Assembly: GCA_937914725.1 (NCBI GenBank)
Contig: CALDMJ010000111.1
Span: forward strand, 1 to 6,259
Reading direction: 5' to 3'
DNA length: 6,259 nucleotides
Origin: an uncultured Clostridia bacterium
GTDB lineage: Bacteria; Bacillota; Clostridia; Christensenellales; UBA1242
The translations under genes and the position numbers were made by a program. Shown here piece by piece: positions 1-6,230 of the stretch (position 1 is its first letter; the number at the start of each line of letters is the position of its first letter). A model generated the notes under the pieces. The model was not told the DNA's origin. It saw only the letters and a list, made by a program, of their open reading frames with translations, and searched no databases.

Positions 1-3000
1 TGCGTGTTTGCTTCCAAAACGCCGACAAAACCGCCAATATTTGACTCATTTGTTTGGAGTGTTAGATTGATGTTTCCGCTACCAAACAATTTGCAATATT
101 CAAATAAAGTTGTAAAAGTGCGGATTTCTTCTTGATTATTTTGGTTGATGAATTTATATTCATATTGGCTGGCACTTGCACTGAATGCTCCAAAGTTGAC
201 GCTGCCGTTTGAGGCAACAATATTTACATTGCAGTTACCATAAATTGCGATACTGACATTTGTCATCGTTCCGCTGAACTTACCCGCAAGCAACCCAATG
301 TTATAGGCTGTGTTGTTATTTTCACCTTGCGCGGTCGCTATGTCTGCTGAATAAAACTCAAGTGTGAGGTTTGAAAAACTTGGGTGAACTGCACCTGTTT
401 CCTCGTTCAAACTGCCGTTGACGACACCAAACAGCCCATAGTTATACTCGCTTTCGCTTGTTGCGATATTGTTATTTCTCAATTTTACGCCAAAAATTTT
501 GCTATCGACATAAACACCATTTGGGTTTTCGCCACTTGGCGCGACGAGATAAAATCTCCCGCTAATTGAACCAGTGAACGGGTGTTCACTATCACCAAAA
601 CAATTGAGCGAAACGGATGAGAGGTCAATTGACCTTGTCAAAACATAGTGGTCAGCAAGCCCTGTTGCAATGCCCACAAAGTCTGCTGCACTACTGATTT
701 GATATGGATTATCAATAGTTCCGTCTGAAACTGTAACAATAATTTCTTTAACTTTTTTTGCGCTGCCCTCGTTTTGCAGTCTTTGCAAGTTAAGCAAAAC
801 TTCGTTCATAGAAAGCAGGCAGTCGGAATTGACATCAAACCCATAAAGTTCGTCGCGCGGAACAACAAGTATGCGCGCGGTCCCCACTGAGAGAGGATAG
901 ACGACGCCGTCTTGCGTGACGCGCACAATGGCGCTTTCGGACGTGGATGCGTTTACATTGCTTGTGAGGTCGTCATATGCAAAGTAGTAAAGATTTGTAT
1001 TCGTTGCATTCTTTGGCAATGCAGACGCAATAATTTGTTTGTTGTTGTCGGTGTCCGTACCAAGTCCTAGTCCTGCCCTGAAGTTCATTGCATAATAGGT
1101 TGAACCCGATTGAGTGTAAGAGTCGATGTTTAAAATTGAAATATCCTCAACCATTTGCGGTGCTTTTGCGACGGTGACGGTACAAATGCTTGTGTATCTA
1201 CGATCAAATTCCGTGACTACTGCCACAATTTTGACTTGTGCGCTATAAAGGGCGCTTGTAATTTTCCCGTAGAAAGTACCGCTGCCGTTGCCGTTATAAA
1301 TTAATATTCCGTTTGAGCCGACGATTGTATAGGATTCGGCGGATGCCTCAAAATCAAAAGGTTCGTCATAAATGTAAAGTCGTACGCTACTCTTTTTCGT
1401 ATAACATTCGTTCATTTGCACATTGAATGAGACTGCGCTATACTGAAGGGCGTCAAAATAACCGATTGTATTAAGATCATAGACGCTAGCGCTTGATTTT
1501 CCTATGTCAAATTTTGTAATTGGCTTGAACACAAACATTTCAATTTCTTGTTTGCCTTCCATTTTTTGGATGTTGCCTGAAACCTCGTCAAGCACTGCAT
1601 AGTTGTAAGAAACTGTGATTGTAGCATTGCCTGTGTATAATGTGCGGACAAGTCCTACGTTTGTTACAAGTGCGACAGTTGAATTGCTGGAGACAAAACT
1701 CAAATCCCAAATTGTGCCATTAGTGACAGTTTTTTCAATGTCAAGCGTAAATTCTCCGTTGACATTTGCATTGATTTTTGTCAAGAGATTATTTTCATCT
1801 CTTTCGACGCTGGCAATTGTATTTTTGTAGAGAATCGAGTTGACGTTGACGCTTACGTCGCTCGTTGGAACAACAACTTCAATTGTCGTTGTAGCGGTCA
1901 TTCCGTTAGGCGAGAGTAGGGAAAGCGTTGTTGTGCCGACAGATAGCGGCTTGATGAACAATCGACCGCCGTCGTTTTTGGCGGAAATTATATTTGACTT
2001 TTGAATCATTATTCTGTTTGAAGTCAAATCAAAACCCGAAAGCGCGGTATTGATTGTTTCGGTTGTGACAAGTGTTTCATTGACGTAGTACTTAATCTCT
2101 CTGTAGTCGTTGTTTGTCAAGTCGACATATGTACTTTGCCCTTCCCTTTCGAAGGCGATTTTTGTTATACCTTTTTTGACTGAGATGTCAAGCGTATTTG
2201 TAACAATAGCTTCTTCACTAAATTCCTTATTCGCTTCGACAACTAATTGGCAGTTAAACTCTTCAAAGGCATCACCTTGCTTTAATTTTATATAAAAGAC
2301 GCCTGAATTTGTCATTGAGTAGGACAATATGTTGTCGATTGGCTGTCCATTTGAGGTATAGAACTCAAATCTATCGAGTGATGCGGCGTTTTCACCTGTT
2401 GCGCTAAATGTTATGTTTTTGACATTTGCGTTGCTTGGCGCAACTTCTACCAAAACTTTTGTTCCATACATTGTTTCGGCGCCTGCACTATATCGGTCAA
2501 ACACTGTGACCGCCGTCCTTGTGCTACTGCCGTTTACGTATAATGTTTCGACAAGGTCGACGATTTCTACATCGATTGTTTTTGCAATATAAGTTTGTGT
2601 ACTAAAACCCACTATACCGACATTAAAGGTAACCTTCACTTTAGATTGCTCAATACCTGTGAGTTTGAACTCAAGATTTGGGTCGTCGACACCTTGTGCG
2701 CGCGCCGCATTGATTGCGCTAATATCACTGACTTGCACATATGCTATATATTCGTCCACACCGCCGTCGATAGAAATTTTGACATTCAAGTTGTTGTAAT
2801 TGGAGTTTTTACCGATCATAAGCGCGTCCGTAATTTCCAAACCGCTTACGGCGTTAAGAATATGAATATCACTTTCTTGCAGTTTTGTGTAAATATAGAC
2901 ATCCGTTGTTGCAATGAGTTCTGGATTTGCAACATTAGTTGCAACGACTGTAACATACGGATTTGCTGGTTGCGATGCGACTGCAAGGATTCCGTTTGGC

Positions 3001-3632
3001 GTGATTGTAACGCCATCCACAGGATTTTCAAGCGCAAATGTGACGTCCTTTTGGTTGGTTGTCACAGGCTCATAGTTTAGCACGCTTGTGTTGAAAGAGT
3101 ATGTTTCGCCCACTGCGACCGCAATTGACAAATTGGGGTCGAATGCCATTGCGGTGATTCTTTCAATGACAGTCAGTTTGACACGCTCAATTTTGTTGCC
3201 TTCTAGTGACATAACCGTGATGTATGTTGTGCCCGCTTTCATTGCCTTGATTGCGACGTGGTATTTGTCGTCCTTGACAGTTGTCAATGAGTCGTCGATT
3301 TTCGCAATCGATTTGTCGACAATATCAAACAATATGTGCTTAGATTGTTTTGCGTTTTTGTTTTCTATATGTGCGTCGAGGTATGCGATATTCGGCTGAT
3401 TTTCGGCGTCCGCGTTATCGGCGGTATCACCCGTATTATCAGTTGTATCGTCCGCCGCCGTATCGTCTCCGCCACTAGGAACATCAAGCTCTTCTTCAAG
3501 CGTAATTTCTATGCTAGACTGCTCGACGATAAGCCTCATATGCTTGTACTGGTCTTTATTACCGCAGCCAGCAAAGAGCAATCCTGTCACGGTAACTATC
3601 ATCATTAAAACCAAAAGAAATTTGTTATTCAT
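1..3632 (-). CDS. Giant Ig-like/GLUG-repeat surface lipoprotein (3' end outside window)
   Basis: The frame is open without a stop from the ATG at 3632 to the window edge (1210 codons seen), and a GGAG ribosome binding site lies at 3638-3641. Residues 1-22 are a lipoprotein signal peptide with lipobox LFAGC, so Cys23 should be lipidated and the protein held on the outer face of the membrane. Residues about 34-158 form a BIG2-type Ig-like domain (signature SIAKI, then AGTTYITV) interrupted by an Asp/Thr-rich tract at about 46-80. Further Ig-like modules are seen near 160-245, 490-590 (KPLSVGTTTLS) and 870-970 (SVGTARILVV). Residues 933-944 (DVNSDCLLSMNE) fit an EF-hand calcium loop. From residue 971 the pattern changes to a GLUG/beta-helix adhesin type (NPYQISSAADF, LTRSIDL, FTGSISG, NIGGFVG). 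An adhesion or surface-polymer-binding role is inferred from architecture, not shown. Residues 250-490 and 590-870 are beta-rich but I cannot assign them to a family. Confidence 0.9.
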   Translation of the reverse strand, partial: MNNKFLLVLMMIVTVTGLLFAGCGNKDQYKHMRLIVEQSSIEITLEEELDVPSGGDDTAADDTTDNTGDTADNADAENQPNIAYLDAHIENKNAKQSKHILFDIVDKSIAKIDDSLTTVKDDKYHVAIKAMKAGTTYITVMSLEGNKIERVKLTVIERITAMAFDPNLSIAVAVGETYSFNTSVLNYEPVTTNQKDVTFALENPVDGVTITPNGILAVASQPANPYVTVVATNVANPELIATTDVYIYTKLQESDIHILNAVSGLEITDALMIGKNSNYNNLNVKISIDGGVDEYIAYVQVSDISAINAARAQGVDDPNLEFKLTGIEQSKVKVTFNVGIVGFSTQTYIAKTIDVEIVDLVETLYVNGSSTRTAVTVFDRYSAGAETMYGTKVLVEVAPSNANVKNITFSATGENAASLDRFEFYTSNGQPIDNILSYSMTNSGVFYIKLKQGDAFEEFNCQLVVEANKEFSEEAIVTNTLDISVKKGITKIAFEREGQSTYVDLTNNDYREIKYYVNETLVTTETINTALSGFDLTSNRIMIQKSNIISAKNDGGRLFIKPLSVGTTTLSLLSPNGMTATTTIEVVVPTSDVSVNVNSILYKNTIASVERDENNLLTKINANVNGEFTLDIEKTVTNGTIWDLSFVSSNSTVALVTNVGLVRTLYTGNATITVSYNYAVLDEVSGNIQKMEGKQEIEMFVFKPITKFDIGKSSASVYDLNTIGYFDALQYSAVSFNVQMNECYTKKSSVRLYIYDEPFDFEASAESYTIVGSNGILIYNGNGSGTFYGKITSALYSAQVKIVAVVTEFDRRYTSICTVTVAKAPQMVEDISILNIDSYTQSGSTYYAMNFRAGLGLGTDTDNNKQIIASALPKNATNTNLYYFAYDDLTSNVNASTSESAIVRVTQDGVVYPLSVGTARILVVPRDELYGFDVNSDCLLSMNEVLLNLQRLQNEGSAKKVKEIIVTVSDGTIDNPYQISSAADFVGIATGLADHYVLTRSIDLSSVSLNCFGDSEHPFTGSISGRFYLVAPSGENPNGVYVDSKIFGVKLRNNNIATSESEYNYGLFGVVNGSLNEETGAVHPSFSNLTLEFYSADIATAQGENNNTAYNIGLLAGKFSGTMTNVSIAIYGNCNVNIVASNGSVNFGAFSASASQYEYKFINQNNQEEIRTFTTLFEYCKLFGSGNINLTLQTNESNIGGFVGVLEANT

Positions 3633-3716
3633 AAAAACTCCAGTTATATCTTCATTTGTAGTGTGTGCAATTACAAGAAAATATATAATATTTTATTTAA
3701 TTCCATTAACACTGAA

Positions 3717-3746
3717 ATTTTACCAAAATTCGGCACCTAAAGTCAA
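3717..3746 (-). promoter_or_regulatory. Candidate proximal promoter of the giant lipoprotein gene
   Basis: On the minus strand, TTGACT (3741-3746) is followed after 18 bases by TAAAAT (3717-3722), with TGG directly before the -10 giving an extended -10. It lies about 85 bases upstream of the ATG. It is a weaker match than the distal candidate at 3794-3822, and either or both could be used. Confidence 0.4.
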
Positions 3747-3793
3747 TCAAATTGCAGCCTAAATGATATTTTTATGCTATTTAATTGCAATAT

Positions 3794-3822
3794 ATTATAA
3801 CACACGTTTTTGACAGTTTCAA
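3794..3822 (-). promoter_or_regulatory. Sigma-A-like promoter of the giant lipoprotein gene
   Basis: On the minus strand, TTGAAA (3817-3822) and TATAAT (3794-3799) are separated by 17 bases, and TGT before the -10 makes an extended TGnTATAAT element. Transcription from here would give an AT-rich leader of about 155 bases before the ATG at 3632. I see no recognisable riboswitch in that leader. Confidence 0.6.
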
Positions 3823-3926
3823 TGTTTCGTAACGCACAAGTTGCAGTTGTCAATAACTTGCTCTATATTTGCCTAAATGCTTAGAGCGAAACTTAAACTG
3901 CGTGACTGGATGAGGTTTTTCTTCGC

Positions 3927-3955
3927 GCCCAAAGGCATCAAAAGATGCCCAAAGG
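3927..3955. repeat. Small hairpin flanked by a 9-bp direct repeat
   Basis: GCCCAAAGG occurs at 3927-3935 and 3947-3955. Between and overlapping them, GGCATC-AAAA-GATGCC (3934-3949) is a perfect 6-bp stem with a 4-base loop. No T tract follows on the plus strand and only TTTGGG on the minus strand, so this is a poor terminator. It sits directly beside the 18-bp inverted-repeat element starting at 3960 and may belong to the same repeat. Confidence 0.5.
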
Positions 3956-3959
3956 TGTA

Positions 3960-4091
3960 TTATAATTTAGAGAGAGAAAAAAACAACGCGCATTGCTGCG
4001 CGTCAATTCTTTAGGCGGATGCCGTTTTGCTATTTCTCTCACATGTGACTTTGCTTCTCACTTTTGCCTTTTATCTCTCTCTAAATTATAA
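3960..4091. repeat. 132-bp element bounded by perfect 18-bp inverted repeats
   Basis: TTATAATTTAGAGAGAGA at 3960-3977 is matched exactly by its reverse complement at 4074-4091. The pairing continues inward for four more base pairs after one mismatch (arms 3960-3982 and 4069-4091). The arms enclose about 90 bases that include a GC-rich hairpin with a T tract. No transposase or open frame is present. The layout resembles a MITE-type non-autonomous element or a long structured RNA, but no clear target-site duplication is seen at its edges. It could also be an intergenic repeat family of this genome. Confidence 0.6.
3977..4003 (-). terminator. Rho-independent terminator (minus strand)
   Basis: Read on the minus strand, ACGCGCA (3997-4003) and TGCGCGT (3986-3992) form a 7-bp GC-rich stem closed by a GCAA tetraloop, followed by TG and seven T (3977-3983). 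It would stop leftward transcripts coming from spoIIID before they reach the lipoprotein promoter. It lies about 360 bases beyond the spoIIID stop codon and inside the inverted-repeat element, so its link to spoIIID is inferred. Confidence 0.65.
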
Positions 4092-4135
4092 CTTTCAATT
4101 TTCCTATGACTTTACCTCTTTCTTTCTCTTTGTTT

Positions 4136-4219
4136 CAAAATGACGTCAGTTTGGGGCAAATGGACGACATTTTGAGCCAAACGGACGACATTTTGGGGCA
4201 AACTGACGTCATTTTGGTG
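4136..4219. repeat. Four tandem 21-bp repeats with TGACGTCA/GACGACA cores
   Basis: Units run 4136-4156, 4157-4177, 4178-4198 and 4199-4219. Each begins CAAA, has a GACG-containing core and ends in a TTTG-rich stretch. Units 1 and 4 carry the 8-bp palindrome TGACGTCA, while units 2 and 3 carry GGACGACA at the same place. The period is a multiple of three, so one plus-strand frame (4106-4321) reads as heptapeptides such as QTDDILG. That frame has no ribosome binding site and I do not call it a gene. A protein-binding array or a variable-number repeat are both possible. Confidence 0.75.
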
Positions 4220-4236
4220 GCAGACGCCACTGTGGC

Positions 4237-4353
4237 GCAGGTACTGTCACTACAAGCAACTGACTTGTATAGACGGCATATTCTTACACTTTCTATTTAT
4301 TTTTGCTCGCGCGTGGGATAGCCCGCCGCTGCAGGTACTTTCAGTACAAGCAA
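4237..4353. repeat. Pair of 23-bp direct repeats (4237-4259 and 4331-4353)
   Basis: Both copies begin GCAGGTACT and end TACAAGCAA and differ at only two of 23 positions. They lie 94 bases apart, start to start. The second copy contains GTACT-TTC-AGTAC, a small palindrome that the substitution breaks in the first copy. The first copy is preceded by the palindrome CGCCAC-T-GTGGCG (4225-4237). The 71 bases between the copies contain no recognisable feature. Confidence 0.7.
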
Positions 4354-4366
4354 TGCGCCTTTGTTT

Positions 4367-4633
4367 CTATCGTTCAATATTGCTAGTGCGGGCGCGCTGC
4401 CACTTTAGTTTTGTGGCGTTGCCGCCGCGCAGGTGTTTTTGCTCAAAGTGCGTTTTTAAGATTTTGTCCACTTCTATGTAGAGTTCAAAATTGATTTTGG
4501 GCAACCGATTTTTTAGGTCGCTATGCAATGTGCTTTTTGAAATGTTAAAGTGCTCCGCTGCTTGGCGCACAGTTCTTTGCGTGCTAATGATATACTCCGC
4601 TTCGTCGATTGTTCTTTTTTCAAGTTCTGACAT
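4367..4633 (-). CDS. spoIIID: Stage III sporulation protein D (SpoIIID), mother-cell transcription regulator
   Basis: This 88-residue protein matches SpoIIID, a small DNA-binding protein that acts in the mother cell during sporulation, switching sigma-E-dependent genes on or off before sigma-K takes over. The helix-turn-helix is plain at residues 22-44 (TVRQAAEHFNISKSTLHSDL), preceded by the conserved KRTIDEAEYII helix and followed by RLPKIN. The basic C-terminal tail carries the family motif HLRGGNATKLK (67-77), which makes extra DNA contacts in the Bacillus subtilis protein. The length is close to the usual 80-95 residues, so the gene looks intact. GGAGG at 4638-4642, four bases from the ATG, fixes the start. 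It follows acpP in the same direction but is separated from it by a terminator and has its own promoter candidate. Confidence 0.95.
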   Translation of the reverse strand: MSELEKRTIDEAEYIISTQRTVRQAAEHFNISKSTLHSDLKNRLPKINFELYIEVDKILKTHFEQKHLRGGNATKLKWQRARTSNIER

Positions 4634-4643
4634 AATTCCTCCG

Positions 4644-4659
4644 CATAAGTATGCTTATG
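4644..4659 (-). promoter_or_regulatory. Palindrome/hairpin next to the spoIIID ribosome binding site
   Basis: CATAAG-TATG-CTTATG is a perfect 6-bp inverted repeat with a 4-base spacer, ending one base before the GGAGG of spoIIID (4638-4642). It lies just downstream of the expected transcription start. It could act as an operator or as a 5' stem that limits ribosome access. No known binding-site consensus is matched with certainty. Confidence 0.4.
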
Positions 4660-4673
4660 TCAAAATTTGTCGA

Positions 4674-4701
4674 ATTATAACAATTTGCGGAATTTTGTCA
4701 T
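4674..4701 (-). promoter_or_regulatory. Sigma-A-like promoter of spoIIID
   Basis: On the minus strand, ATGACA (4696-4701) and a perfect TATAAT (4674-4679) are 16 bases apart, about 40 bases before the start codon. In Bacillus subtilis spoIIID is read by sigma-E, but I find no good sigma-E pair (ATATT-type -35 with CATACAAT-type -10) here. A weaker second candidate, TTGTAA (4747-4752) with TATACA (4725-4730) at 16-base spacing, lies further upstream. Confidence 0.5.
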
Positions 4702-4813
4702 TTTTTTAGAAAGCAAACAAAGGATGTATAACAAAAGCCAGAGTATTTACAAAATATAATAACATAAAACACTCATAAAGCAAAATAAAGTTTGTTAATA
4801 TAATTAATTTGCA

Positions 4814-4859
4814 TTGATGTGATTATGTGACACCAACATTTGACATAAAACCACATCAA
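4814..4859. repeat. Inverted repeat between acpP terminator and spoIIID
   Basis: TTGATGTG (4814-4821) pairs perfectly with CACATCAA (4852-4859), and inside them TATGT (4824-4828) pairs with ACATA (4843-4847), giving an interrupted stem of 13 bp. No T run follows on either strand, so it is not a standard terminator. Its right arm overlaps the T tail of the acpP terminator. The remaining intergenic DNA down to the spoIIID promoter is AT-rich with no gene. Confidence 0.45.
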
Positions 4860-4885
4860 AAAGCACCCCGCTTTCCGCGAGGTAC
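4858..4885 (-). terminator. Rho-independent terminator of acpP
   Basis: On the minus strand, GTACCTCGC (4877-4885) pairs over 9 bp, including two G-U pairs, with GCGGGGTGC (4863-4871) around a GGAAA loop, followed by five T (4858-4862). It lies 52 bases after the acpP stop codon and separates acpP from spoIIID. Confidence 0.85.
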
Positions 4886-4937
4886 TAATTCATTTATATT
4901 TACAATTTGCGGCGTATGCTATCAAGCAAATTATAAA

Positions 4938-5165
4938 CTATTTTGTGTGCGCTTCAAGATACTTGCAAACATCGTCAACAGTTTTCAATGTTTTGGCATC
5001 TTCGTCGCTAATTGAAATACCAAATTCGTCTTCCATTGTCATCAACAATTCGACAAAATCGAGCGAGTCAGCGTTCAAATCTTCAAGCAATCTGCTTTCA
5101 GGCTTTATTGAATCTTTGCTAATGTTGAGTTGTTTAGCAAGGATTTCCTGCATTTTTGCGAACAT
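4938..5165 (-). CDS. acpP: Acyl carrier protein (AcpP)
   Basis: This 75-residue acidic protein is a type II fatty-acid-synthase acyl carrier. The hallmark DSL motif is at residues 33-35 within ADSLDFVELLM, and Ser34 is the expected 4'-phosphopantetheine attachment site, to which growing fatty acyl chains are tethered as thioesters in the cytoplasm. The family landmarks occur in order: amphipathic helix 1 (MQEILAKQL), the SRLLEDL stretch, helix 2 after the DSL serine, then DEFGISISDEDAKTLKTVDDV forming loop and helix 3. Length is normal (75-80 residues), so the gene looks functional. The start is fixed by AAGGAGG ending at 5173, seven bases from the ATG. It is monocistronic in this window, with its own promoter and terminator. 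No fatty-acid synthesis genes flank it, which is common for stand-alone acpP copies in clostridia. Whether it serves primary lipid synthesis or a specialised pathway cannot be told from here. Confidence 0.96.
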   Translation of the reverse strand: MFAKMQEILAKQLNISKDSIKPESRLLEDLNADSLDFVELLMTMEDEFGISISDEDAKTLKTVDDVCKYLEAHTK

Positions 5166-5195
5166 TTGATATCCTCCTTCAAAAGATTGTATGCT

Positions 5196-5224
5196 ATTAT
5201 ACCACGATTTTTTGATATTTACAA
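5196..5224 (-). promoter_or_regulatory. Promoter of acpP
   Basis: On the minus strand, TTGTAA (5219-5224) is followed after 17 bases by a perfect TATAAT (5196-5201), with TGG in front making an extended -10. It leaves a short leader of roughly 25 bases before the ATG at 5165 that contains the strong AAGGAGG site. No terminator is visible between the upstream gene's stop (5268) and this promoter, so some read-through from that gene is possible. Confidence 0.75.
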
Positions 5225-5267
5225 ATCATTTTGACAATTTTCGCGGACTTTTTCATCAATTTTTCGC

Positions 5268-6092
5268 TCAAACTACTACAGTGTTACTCCAGTGTCCGTT
5301 GCCTGTAAGTTTAAATGATATTGAAAGCGTGGCGTTTTCCCCTGTTGCAAATGAATAGACGGTGGACGACTCTTTTGTTGCGCCCTCTACTTCAAGCACA
5401 CTGCCGAATGGCTTCGTTACGAGAATTTTATATGTTGTATTTAATTTTAGTATTATTCCGCTTGCGGTCACGTTTGTTTGCCCTATCACAAACCCGATTT
5501 CTTGCACGGGCGTTGTACTGCCGCTTTCAATGATTGTCAACAACATCATACTGTTGTCGCACTCCACTGAGCCTGTGACCGTGAGCGTTGGAATAGTTGT
5601 ATCTTGTACAAGTTTTATCATTATAGAACCATAACCGTCATAACTATCATATGAACTAACATAAACATTGATATTGTTTGCAGAATATAAAGTGCCGTCA
5701 TTTAGATTTTTCCATTTGCAACCACTAGGTGCATCAGGAAGTATCAATACCCCTCCACTATTCGTTCCACCAAAAAACGCATACCAGTAGCCCTCACTTT
5801 TATATTCCGCATTCACAACTTCCCCTGCAAAATTGACCGAAAAACTTGTAAAAATGTTTTCATCAACATTCACATATATTTTTACCCCGTCAATCACAGC
5901 TTTCACGTTTAAGTCTTTGTTGCACCTATTGAGCGATTGCGTCATTACAAACATTAACGCAAAAATTACCACGATTAAGTATATCATCACGCGACTTATA
6001 GTATAAAATTTATATCTAGTTTTATAGCATTTTTTGTTTGAATTTGCGCGGTGGCTTGTTTGCGAAAAATCGGTTGAAGATTTTTGCGGCAA
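5268..6092 (-). CDS. Membrane-anchored beta-rich protein of unknown function (start uncertain)
   Basis: I do not recognise this protein. From the TTG at 6092 it is 274 residues: a polar, basic N-terminus (KKCYKTRYKFYTISR at about 20-34), one hydrophobic segment at 36-51 (MIYLIVVIFALMFVM), then an exported domain rich in Ser, Thr, Asn, Gly and beta-branched residues. This fits an N-in signal anchor with an extracytoplasmic domain. Residues about 165-274 look like an Ig-like or carbohydrate-binding beta-sandwich (IPTLTVTGS, TYKILVTKP, ATLSISF), but no catalytic motif is visible. The start is unclear. Neither the TTG nor the first in-frame ATG (5987, residue 36) has a ribosome binding site, and starting at 5987 would remove the basic residues that should precede the membrane helix. 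The frame stays open upstream to 6248, ending in a TAG that overlaps a 13-base G tract. The true N-terminus may therefore lie beyond the window, with the gene frameshifted at that tract. Confidence 0.7.
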   Translation of the reverse strand: MPQKSSTDFSQTSHRANSNKKCYKTRYKFYTISRVMIYLIVVIFALMFVMTQSLNRCNKDLNVKAVIDGVKIYVNVDENIFTSFSVNFAGEVVNAEYKSEGYWYAFFGGTNSGGVLILPDAPSGCKWKNLNDGTLYSANNINVYVSSYDSYDGYGSIMIKLVQDTTIPTLTVTGSVECDNSMMLLTIIESGSTTPVQEIGFVIGQTNVTASGIILKLNTTYKILVTKPFGSVLEVEGATKESSTVYSFATGENATLSISFKLTGNGHWSNTVVV

Positions 6093-6230
6093 GTGGTTGA
6101 TTTTAGAATTGTTTTTGCATTTTTGCTTTTTATTGGCAAAATTGCAATTATGCGCATTTTGGCGATATTCCCGCAGTTTTTGACAGTATTCCTTATTATT
6201 TTGAGGGGTTATACTACCATTTTTTGCATC

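Larger units (their letters stand above)
3633..4366. other. Gene-free, repeat-rich intergenic region
   Basis: These 734 bases separate spoIIID from the lipoprotein gene. They hold the two lipoprotein promoters, a hairpin, the 132-bp inverted-repeat element with its terminator, the 21-bp tandem repeats and the 23-bp direct repeats. I find no tRNA, no CRISPR array and no open frame with a ribosome binding site. The density of different repeat types is much higher than in the other intergenic gaps of the window. Confidence 0.7.

Noticed and set aside
2595..3080. Plus-strand open frame of 161 codons antisense to the lipoprotein gene
   Set aside because: It starts at a TTG without a ribosome site and is codon-aligned with the opposite-strand gene. 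It is rich in Cys, Asn and Ile with no fold signature, so it is a shadow of the real coding strand.
3934..3949. GGCATC/GATGCC hairpin considered as a terminator
   Set aside because: The stem is short and no T run follows on either strand.
4106..4321. Plus-strand open frame of 71 codons spanning the 21-bp repeats, with heptapeptides like QTDDILG
   Set aside because: It has no ribosome binding site or promoter, crosses two unrelated repeat families, and its length is explained by a repeat period that is a multiple of three.
4658..4663. Perfect TTGACA on the minus strand upstream of spoIIID
   Set aside because: The matching -10 position would fall on the ribosome binding site and has no TATAAT-like sequence.
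4877..4888. TTAGTACCT on the minus strand, like half of a FapR operator (fatty-acid regulator), near acpP
   Set aside because: It lies downstream of acpP inside the terminator stem, and the second half-site (TACTAA) is missing.
5186..5195. CATACAAT downstream of the acpP -10, identical to a sigma-E -10 consensus
   Set aside because: No ATATT-like -35 lies about 14 bases upstream, and the overlapping sigma-A promoter explains the region better.
5211..5225. TTTGATATTTACAAA overlapping the acpP -35, resembling a FabT-type operator
   Set aside because: The inverted arms are only four bases and the spacing does not match the known palindrome. In AT-rich DNA this is expected by chance.
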